From positions 434,001-498,000 of the forward strand of contig NC_013858.1 of NCBI RefSeq assembly GCF_000010725.1: a DNA stretch of 64,000 nucleotides, read 5' to 3'. The DNA is from Azospirillum sp. B510 (GTDB lineage Bacteria > Pseudomonadota > Alphaproteobacteria > Azospirillales > Azospirillaceae). Position numbers and translations under genes: made by a program. Below, piece by piece: positions 57,584-64,000 of this stretch; position 1 is the first letter of the stretch, and each line of letters starts with the position of its first letter. The notes below the pieces were generated by a model that made no database searches, was not told the DNA's origin, and was given only the letters and a program-made list of their open reading frames with translations.

Positions 57584-58438
57584 ATGACAAAATTGTTATT
57601 TCCTATTCTTCTATTTATGACTTATGGCTGCACCGCTCATGCCAATGTCGGCATCGGGGCGGTCGCCGCGTCCGATGAATTCGTCATCAAACTGTCGGTC
57701 CTGAACGTGACCAGCGATACGGCGACCATCGGCTACCGGTCGTTGCCGGCCAACCGGCCGAAGAGCTACGGCGATTTCCTGGCGATCTGGCAGGGGCGCA
57801 TGATCCCGTGGCGGGCGCCACCGCTGGCGCGGATCACGATTCCACAGGACACGGATTCCGGTTCGGTGGTGCTCAGCGGCTTCACCCTGGCCAATCTTGA
57901 TTATGTGGTGGGGTACGGCACCGGGCCGGCCATCTCCACCATCGCGGCCTCCGTTCCCATTCCGCCCGTAACCGGCGAGTCGGCGGAAGGCGGCACCAGC
58001 ACGGCCAATCCCGCCCCCGGCCAGCCGGGATCGTCGGTGACGATGACGCTGGCCAGCCAGACGTCGGAAGCGCTCGCCGTGCGCTATGCGACGCTGCCGG
58101 GATACCAGCCGGCCAGCTACGGCAACTGGATCGGCATCTGGCCCGGTCAAATGTCGCCCTACAACGCCTTCAAGCCATTGGCCTGCGCCGATGTGCCCTC
58201 CGACGCCAATCTCGGCACCGTGGCGATGAACGGCCTGTCGCTGGGGGCGGAGGAAACCTACACGCTGGTCTATTTCACCGGCCCGGCCGCCCCGGCGTCC
58301 GACGGCAAGGCCGCGCCGGGCTGCGCCGCGGCCTGGAGCGATGGCGGCCAGACACCCGACACCACGCAGGCCGCGGCGATGCTGGTCTTCCAGACCGCCA
58401 GCCGCGCCGGCGCCCAACAGCCCGTGCCCTCCAAATAG
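57584..58438 (+). CDS. Secreted protein with two copies of a novel repeat
   Basis: 284 residues. Signal peptide (MTKLLFPILLFMTYGCTAHA); a cysteine at residue 15 is not in a good lipobox, so cleavage after AHA is more likely. The mature part has two ~95-residue units that share the pattern Y-x-S/T-L-P-x3-P-x-S-Y-G-x2-x-x-I-W: RSLPANRPKSYGDFLAIW and ATLPGYQPASYGNWIGIW. Each continues to a second conserved aromatic strand ending near a glycine-proline (GYGTGPA, VYFTGPA), suggesting Ig-like beta sandwiches. The W-I-G-I-W core is reminiscent of SKICH-like domains, without a firm match. The same repeat occurs twice in the next gene. Function unknown. Confidence 0.72.
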   Translation: MTKLLFPILLFMTYGCTAHANVGIGAVAASDEFVIKLSVLNVTSDTATIGYRSLPANRPKSYGDFLAIWQGRMIPWRAPPLARITIPQDTDSGSVVLSGFTLANLDYVVGYGTGPAISTIAASVPIPPVTGESAEGGTSTANPAPGQPGSSVTMTLASQTSEALAVRYATLPGYQPASYGNWIGIWPGQMSPYNAFKPLACADVPSDANLGTVAMNGLSLGAEETYTLVYFTGPAAPASDGKAAPGCAAAWSDGGQTPDTTQAAAMLVFQTASRAGAQQPVPSK

Positions 58439-58517
58439 TCCGGGCACGGACCCAGGCGGGATTTTCCCCGCCGACACCCAGCAGGACCGATCCTGCGCCA
58501 CGATTGAGGGTAAGCAT

Positions 58518-59198
58518 ATGGCAACGGTTATTTCGACTGCGAAGACCACCCTGGCCCTGACGCTTCTGGACGACGCAACCCTTCAGGTCGATTACAATAC
58601 CCTGTCGGGCAACATGCCGCAGACCTACGGCAATTACCTGGGGATCTGGCAGGACAACAGCGGGAACATCCCCTACAACCAGACCGCCCAGAACACCTCG
58701 ACAGTCAACGGCAACACCCAGGCCGGCTCCACCACCTTCCCGGTTTCGTCGCTGACCACCAACGGCTATGTCGTCTGCTTCGCGGTCGGCAGGCAGCTGA
58801 CGGCGCCGATGCAGATCTATGGCAACGCCTGCTCGACCGCCTTCCTTCCCCCCAATTCCAGCACCGTCATCTATACCCCTGGCTCGCTGACCTACAATTC
58901 CAACGGCAGCAACAACCTCAATCTCAACTACGCTCTGCCGGTCGGCGATTCGCCCAGCACCAACGGCGCCTGGGTCGGCCTGTGGAAGGGCAGCCTGGCC
59001 TCCTACACCTCGGCGCCGAATGTCGGAGCCGCCGCGATCACCTCGACCTCCTCCAGCGGCATCGCCTTCATCAACGGCATCGCGCTTGGCCGCGGCGCCA
59101 CCTACACGGCGGCGCTGTTCACCTCCGGCTGGAACGCCGCGACTCCCGCGTCGAGCCTGCTGACCACCATGGCGGCGACCGTGACCTTCCAGATCTGA
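58518..59198 (+). CDS. Second protein with the novel repeat, no signal peptide
   Basis: 226 residues from ATG 58518 (GAGGGTAAG upstream). Contains two further units of the repeat seen in the preceding gene: NTLSGNMPQTYGNYLGIW and a more diverged one with SPSTNGAWVGLW. Ser/Thr/Asn-rich beta protein, and no hydrophobic leader, so either cytoplasmic or secreted by a dedicated route, unlike its secreted paralogue. The open frame that runs further upstream is not supported by a start. Co-directional with and 80 bases from its neighbour, 130 bases before the 1192-residue gene. Function unknown. Confidence 0.75.
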   Translation: MATVISTAKTTLALTLLDDATLQVDYNTLSGNMPQTYGNYLGIWQDNSGNIPYNQTAQNTSTVNGNTQAGSTTFPVSSLTTNGYVVCFAVGRQLTAPMQIYGNACSTAFLPPNSSTVIYTPGSLTYNSNGSNNLNLNYALPVGDSPSTNGAWVGLWKGSLASYTSAPNVGAAAITSTSSSGIAFINGIALGRGATYTAALFTSGWNAATPASSLLTTMAATVTFQI

Positions 59199-59325
59199 TC
59201 CTGTCCGGTTCTCCGGCCGACGCGGGTTCGGCCGCTCACGTCACGGGACCGGCCCGGCGGCCCTCCCCCCTCGCGGGGAGGACCGCCGGGCGCGTCCCCG
59301 ATCCCGCCACGACCGGAGGCCGCCC

Positions 59326-62300
59326 ATGGATTTCTTCACCAAATTCCACACCGCCCGCCTGTACAGCGCGCAGCAGGGCGCCGGATTCTTCTATTATGTG
59401 CTGCCGGCGGGCTGCACCAGCTTTCCCGACGGCATCGGCCTGCAGGACGCGCTGTCCTCCGCCGCGTTCCAGGGAACATTCGTCTATTCCGCCGGCGACC
59501 CGGCGATCACGGCGGCGAGTGCCGACGGCTTCGTCGAGGCGATCGACGGCGTCCTGCGCCAAACCCAGGACAGCCGCGGCTTCATCTGGCTGGCCGATCC
59601 CACCGCCATCACCCCGTCGACCTGCCCGATCATGAGCCTCAGCCCGGCGGGGGACAGCGGCGGACCGCTGGCCGCCCCGATCGTGCCGGCGCTGTCGCTG
59701 ACCCTGACCGGCGGCATGACGGTGACGCTGGACGGGACGACGCTGTCGCTGACCAACGCCAACCCGAGCTTCCAGGGCGCCGCCCAGCCGGTCAGCAGCC
59801 GAAGCCCGAACGCGCGTCTGCCCTGCGACGGCACGCTGCGGGGCACCCTGCGGTTCGACAGCTTCATCCAGCGCCAGTCGCTGCATGACAGCTGGAACTG
59901 GGGATTCCAGTATGCCTTTCCCTCCGCCGACAGCGATGTTTCGGCGGTGACCGCCCTGTGGCTGCCGCTGGCCGTCGGCAATCTGCCCAGTTCCAGCGAC
60001 ATGATCGGCTTCCATCTCGCCATCGATCCCAGCGATCCGACCAACGCCTTTCTGCCGGCGCGCACCACCGTCGCCTTTTCCGGCGAGATCCTGAACCAGC
60101 CCTCGGTCCCGGTGGCGCTGGCGTCGGGATTCGCCACCACCACCGGCTTGGCCGTCTGGCTCTATCCCGTTCCGGGGCAGATCGACGAAAATCCCGACGC
60201 CGCCTATCTCGTGTTCAATCCCGGCTGCCAGCCCGACCGCGTCGGCCCCACCAGTTTCCAGGCGGCGCCGGTCGGCGCCTATGAGCTGGCGGTGCCCGAC
60301 GCCCCGGCGGGCGGCGGGACGCTGGGCATGATCGGCGGCCTGCTGGGAACGGAATACATCGCCTTCCAGCCGCGCGGCGACGGCGGCGACGGCGACCGGC
60401 TGTGGTTCGAGACCGGAAAGCCGGCCTGGGCGCCCCGCTTTCCCTTCCCCCCCGCCTCGCCGGTATCCGCCCCGACCGATCCGTCGGCACCGCTTCTGGA
60501 AAGCGCCTTCCTCACCTCCTGGGCGACGGTGGTCACGGCGCAAGGAGCCGGGACCGTCCCCTATGTCGCCCAGCCCAAGGGATCGCCCCTGCTGGGGCGC
60601 GATCCGCTGATCTTCGCGTCCTACCCCAGCCTGTTCGGCGCCATGGATCCGGCGGTGGCGCTTCCGGGCGCGGGCAGCCCCTTTCCGCTGGCTCCCTACG
60701 CTCTGGCCACGGCCGGCGACGGCGTCGTCAGCTTCGACGCCAGCCAGATCGCCAATTTCGAAGGCCAGGTGCTGGCGGCGACGCGGCGGTCCGCCATAGC
60801 GGGCACCGGGAGCGCCGGCGGCATGGCCAAAGCCGCCGTCGCGAAGCCCACGACCCTCAGATCGGCCGCCCGGTCCCGCGCCCTTCCCAAAACCACTCTG
60901 GCCCAATCCCCTCTGGCCAAAGCCGCCTTGGCCGACACCGCAGACGCCGGAAGCGGTCAGGATGTGGTCACCACCCCGTCCGGGCAGCTGGTGACGCTGG
61001 CCGACGACGGCAGCTGGCGGGAGATCCTCCTCGGCAGCAATCTGGCGGCGGGCAGCGACGGAACGCTGGCCTTCCTCAATCCCGGATCCGAGCTGCACCA
61101 GGCCTTCTCCACCGGGGACCTGTTCCTGGTGATCGCCAACGCCACCCTGCTGGGCAGCACCGATCCCGGCGCCTCCGGCGCGCGCTTCCTCAACGGCATG
61201 ACCATCGAGGATTGGCTGCTGACCGCCAATGTCGGGCACAATTCCTACAACGACTACAACAACGTGATTATCGTCAAGGGCTGCAAGGGCGCGCTCTACG
61301 ATCCCAGCTCCGACGCGACCAAATCCTCCAGCCTGGTGTCGACGCAGGACAAATGGACGCTCGCCACCGACTTCGCGGCACCGAGCGACCTCGACCCCGC
61401 CAACCCCTCCCTGCCGCCCGGACCGCCGGATCCGGCCGAACTTCCGGTGCTGTCGACCTGGCTGCGCTCCTATTTCCAGGCCGCCAGCGACCAGTCCGAC
61501 ACCGACTATTTCGGCAATTTCAACGCCATCGCGCGCGACCCCGACTGGACCGGCATCCTGGTGCTGGCGATGGATTGCGGCCTGCCGTCCGACCTTGCCG
61601 GGCTGGCGGCGGGGATCACCGATCCTGGCGCCTTCATGGCCCACCATCTCGGCATCGAGGTCAGCCCGGTCGCCAACGACCCGGCGGCGGCCAGCATCGC
61701 CCTGTCCTCCTCCAGCTCGATGTTCGGCCTGATCTATTACCAGGACCCCGATTATGTCCCGCCCGCGGCCGGGCAACCGGTCACCCCGGTGCCGGTCGCC
61801 GAAGGGGCCGATTTCGGTTTCCGGGTGCTGACGCTCCAGGTCCTGTTCGAGAACACCGCCGTCAAGCTGTTCCAGAGCTACGCCCAGGTGACGCTGAACT
61901 CCCTGTTCGGGATGCCGGTCGAACGGATGGGTGCCGATGGCGGCAACGATGCCAACGCCATCATTCTGAAAGGCACCTATGTCAACAACAACGGCACGCC
62001 CATCTACAGCATGGGGGCGCTCTACACCACCACCTATTACTTCGACAATAATATCTTCAACAAGATCGAGATCGACTCCGCCCAGATGAGCACGGTGGAT
62101 GACGGAACTGGGACCGGCATCCTGCAAAGCCTGTTCAGCTTCAGCGGCTATCTCGACTTCACGCTGGTGCGGACGGCCGCGGATGTTCCTTTCGACGTGT
62201 TCTCCTTCGGCAGTCCGGACGGCCAGGACATCCTGCGCCAGGGGCTGCGCTACGCCACGCTGGGATTGCAGCTGACCTCGCCCGCGGCGTCGCCGACCGA

Positions 62301-62904
62301 GACCGCCTTCCGCTTCGTCACCGACCAGATCACCTTCGACGTCGTGACCAGCACGCCACGCTCCGGCTGCCTCTACACCAACTTCGCCCTGACGCTGAAC
62401 GGGCTGGTCTCCGGCAGCGCCGCCGCCGCACCGGAGGCGTCGAACTGGCTGACCGTCATCCCCGACGCGGTGTTCAGCGGCGTCGGCGGGACGGAGTGGT
62501 ACGGGCTGAGCTACCGGTTGGACATGGGGACGCCGGGGGCGCTGGCCGGCAAGGCCAAGCTGACCTCCCAGCTGCTCACCGCCTGGTCAACCGACAGCAG
62601 CGGAACCGGGTCCTACCGCGCGCTGGTCGGCATCCAGCTGCCGGGCACCGGCGGCGGCGCCAAGCTGATCAGCCTGCAGAATGTGCTGAAGCTGTCGGTC
62701 AACCAGATCTGGCTGGCCTATGACCCGGACCAGTCGTCGTTCCTGCTGATGCTGACCGACATCGCCCTGCGCTTCCTCGGGCTGCTCAAGATCCCGCCGA
62801 GCGGCTCCACCCTGTTCTACCTGTTCGGAAACCCCGAGTCCGGGGGCAAGCCGTCGGGATTGGGCTGGTACGCCCTCTACAACAACGAACCCGACAATTC
62901 CTGA
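59326..62904 (+). CDS. Very large unknown protein (1192 residues)
   Basis: Start ATG 59326 with GGAGG upstream at good spacing. No signal peptide, no transmembrane helix of normal length; composition is beta-rich (many G, S, T, D, N, aromatic residues). Two large halves are separated by an Ala/Lys/Arg-rich low-complexity linker at about residues 485-545. The first half has LSLTLTGGMTVTLDGTTLSL near 125-145, and the last 200 residues have repeated amphipathic strands ending LGWYALYNNEPDNS. No domain I recognise; no catalytic motif. Architecture and size recall structural or effector/toxin proteins more than enzymes. It ends 26 bases before the next gene with its own ribosome site, so the two are probably co-transcribed. 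Confidence 0.75.
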   Translation: MDFFTKFHTARLYSAQQGAGFFYYVLPAGCTSFPDGIGLQDALSSAAFQGTFVYSAGDPAITAASADGFVEAIDGVLRQTQDSRGFIWLADPTAITPSTCPIMSLSPAGDSGGPLAAPIVPALSLTLTGGMTVTLDGTTLSLTNANPSFQGAAQPVSSRSPNARLPCDGTLRGTLRFDSFIQRQSLHDSWNWGFQYAFPSADSDVSAVTALWLPLAVGNLPSSSDMIGFHLAIDPSDPTNAFLPARTTVAFSGEILNQPSVPVALASGFATTTGLAVWLYPVPGQIDENPDAAYLVFNPGCQPDRVGPTSFQAAPVGAYELAVPDAPAGGGTLGMIGGLLGTEYIAFQPRGDGGDGDRLWFETGKPAWAPRFPFPPASPVSAPTDPSAPLLESAFLTSWATVVTAQGAGTVPYVAQPKGSPLLGRDPLIFASYPSLFGAMDPAVALPGAGSPFPLAPYALATAGDGVVSFDASQIANFEGQVLAATRRSAIAGTGSAGGMAKAAVAKPTTLRSAARSRALPKTTLAQSPLAKAALADTADAGSGQDVVTTPSGQLVTLADDGSWREILLGSNLAAGSDGTLAFLNPGSELHQAFSTGDLFLVIANATLLGSTDPGASGARFLNGMTIEDWLLTANVGHNSYNDYNNVIIVKGCKGALYDPSSDATKSSSLVSTQDKWTLATDFAAPSDLDPANPSLPPGPPDPAELPVLSTWLRSYFQAASDQSDTDYFGNFNAIARDPDWTGILVLAMDCGLPSDLAGLAAGITDPGAFMAHHLGIEVSPVANDPAAASIALSSSSSMFGLIYYQDPDYVPPAAGQPVTPVPVAEGADFGFRVLTLQVLFENTAVKLFQSYAQVTLNSLFGMPVERMGADGGNDANAIILKGTYVNNNGTPIYSMGALYTTTYYFDNNIFNKIEIDSAQMSTVDDGTGTGILQSLFSFSGYLDFTLVRTAADVPFDVFSFGSPDGQDILRQGLRYATLGLQLTSPAASPTETAFRFVTDQITFDVVTSTPRSGCLYTNFALTLNGLVSGSAAAAPEASNWLTVIPDAVFSGVGGTEWYGLSYRLDMGTPGALAGKAKLTSQLLTAWSTDSSGTGSYRALVGIQLPGTGGGAKLISLQNVLKLSVNQIWLAYDPDQSSFLLMLTDIALRFLGLLKIPPSGSTLFYLFGNPESGGKPSGLGWYALYNNEPDNS

Positions 62905-62930
62905 CCTGCCGCCGACCGGGGAGAAACGCC

Positions 62931-64000
62931 ATGTCCTTCACCGAACTTCTCGCCCAGTTGATGCAGGGCAACGCCGAAAGCGAGCAGAAGGCCGCCGAGG
63001 GCGCCACGGCCTTCGGCGCGTTTCTCAACGCCCAGGCCCAGATCCGGATCTATGTGGACAACACCCCCAACATGGGGCACCAGGCCACGACCATCCATCT
63101 GCTCAAGCGGCAGATCGACCGGTACGGTTACGCGGGGCAGGTGCGGATCGTCTGGGCGCCAGCGGGCACATCGAAGGACGGGATCAACGATACAGCCCGC
63201 AAGCTCGGCCTGCTGCTGACCGGCCTCGACCCCGCCCAGATCGACACCGCGCAGATCACCTATGGAACCTGCCAGGATATCCGGTTCATCAATCTGGCCT
63301 CGCCGGGCGACAAATTGAATGATCGTGTCGCGTTCGGGATGACCGGCGGCGCCGACGACCTGACGGTGAATTATGCCGAGAAACTCAATGTCTCGGCGTT
63401 CCTGCGCTTGCAGCCCTTCGCGTGGCGTCTGGAGAATGGGAGTTTCGTTCCCAACCAGATCGAGTTCCAACCCGCTTCGGGGCGTGCGACGGTCCGGATC
63501 GGCGATCTGTCGGACACGATCAACCTGCTGCCCTACAAGTTCGACAAGGCCGCCGTCACCACGGTGCCGCAGTCGGTGTGGGACTGGTATTGCTCGCAGA
63601 CCTGGAACCCGGCGCTGGCCACCAGCACCGGCTACGCCCGCAGCCTGATGAGCGCCTGCGAGAACACCGGGGCGTTGATTTGGCCAGCCTATGGGCTGCA
63701 CCAGTTCGATTCAACGGAGATGCTGCTGAACATCGCCATCATCGCCGGCTGTTACCAGAAAGGCCAGAATTTCCTGGGGGCGCCGATCGTCGTCCCCCTG
63801 CTGAACACATTCACCGACGAAAAATTCACCTATGTTGATCTGTACAAATCGGCCGATCCGAAATCCACTGAAAACCTGAACAAGAAAATCAAGGATGATT
63901 ACGGCTACACGAACAAGAACAAATCGAATTTTGACGACTTCCTCGGCCGAGTTGACAGTTACAAGACCGACAATCAGGCATCTCAGCGCGTAAGCATACT
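62931..64000 (+). CDS. Unknown protein, 3' end outside the window
   Basis: ATG 62931 with GGGGAG upstream; open to the last base, 356 codons so far. Residues about 35-85 contain QIRIYVDNTPNMGHQATTIH and QVRIVWAP, an alternating strand/helix pattern with a GHQ loop that could belong to a nucleotide- or sugar-binding Rossmann-like fold, but no family is evident. Later parts (QSVWDWYCSQTWNPA, LIWPAYGLHQFDS) are aromatic-rich. Codon use becomes more A/T-rich after about 63800. Probably in one transcript with the 1192-residue gene. Confidence 0.7.
   Translation, partial: MSFTELLAQLMQGNAESEQKAAEGATAFGAFLNAQAQIRIYVDNTPNMGHQATTIHLLKRQIDRYGYAGQVRIVWAPAGTSKDGINDTARKLGLLLTGLDPAQIDTAQITYGTCQDIRFINLASPGDKLNDRVAFGMTGGADDLTVNYAEKLNVSAFLRLQPFAWRLENGSFVPNQIEFQPASGRATVRIGDLSDTINLLPYKFDKAAVTTVPQSVWDWYCSQTWNPALATSTGYARSLMSACENTGALIWPAYGLHQFDSTEMLLNIAIIAGCYQKGQNFLGAPIVVPLLNTFTDEKFTYVDLYKSADPKSTENLNKKIKDDYGYTNKNKSNFDDFLGRVDSYKTDNQASQRVSI

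Noticed and set aside
59236-62127. A 963-residue minus-strand frame opposite the 1192-residue gene
   Set aside because: Composition (Gly/Arg/Gln/His-rich) is typical of antisense frames, and the plus strand has a good ribosome site and protein-like composition.

Overview
The window is high-GC DNA from a proteobacterium. Gene content fits a soil or plant-associated alphaproteobacterium of the Azospirillum/Rhodospirillales type: branched-chain amino acid ABC operons with a small DUF6867-like partner, several chemoreceptors, a polyamine-type ABC operon and many membrane sensors. This placement is inferred from gene families and codon style, not from a marker gene.

Positions 1-8588 are visibly foreign. 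The sequence is much richer in A+T and ends exactly at a 46-bp copy of the 3' half of a tRNA-Phe gene (8543-8588), the usual scar of an element integrated into a tRNA gene. The cargo is a truncated-by-window unknown gene, a minimal tyrosine recombinase, a tightly packed group of unknown genes around a tRNA-guanine-transglycosylase-like enzyme (2268-3713), an IS1380-family insertion sequence, and a HEPN-motif protein. The transglycosylase-like gene and its two unknown neighbours are the best candidate here for an undescribed nucleic-acid-modifying or defence module.

Positions 9020-19769 carry two regulated catabolic or transport units. A LacI-type regulator faces a DapA-superfamily aldolase/dehydratase followed by an MFS transporter, with operator-like palindromes between them. 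A TetR-type regulator faces a six-gene operon (spermidine/putrescine-type ABC transporter, metallo-beta-lactamase-fold hydrolase, aldehyde dehydrogenase), with a duplicated palindrome between them.

Positions 20397-29490 form a compact polyketide locus: a stand-alone iterative-looking type I PKS (KS-AT-DH-KR-ACP-TE) whose terminal thioesterase has a cysteine nucleophile, a patatin-fold protein that has lost its catalytic serine, a small unknown protein and a type II thioesterase. A chemoreceptor with a degenerate hemerythrin tail, a periplasmic Cache protein and an acyl-CoA ligase follow.

Positions 34550-55396 hold ordinary accessory and housekeeping genes: an XRE/DUF2975 pair, a FUSC efflux protein, Lrp plus alanine dehydrogenase, livHMGF without a binding protein, a second chemoreceptor, a hybrid kinase/response regulator pair, glutaryl-CoA dehydrogenase, and a DedA/ATP-grasp fusion.

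Positions 55614-64000 contain a run of same-strand genes with almost no recognisable families: a GH18-fold protein without a signal peptide, two proteins built from a shared ~95-residue repeat, a 1192-residue unknown protein, and the start of another unknown gene cut by the window edge. This is the second candidate for an undescribed system.
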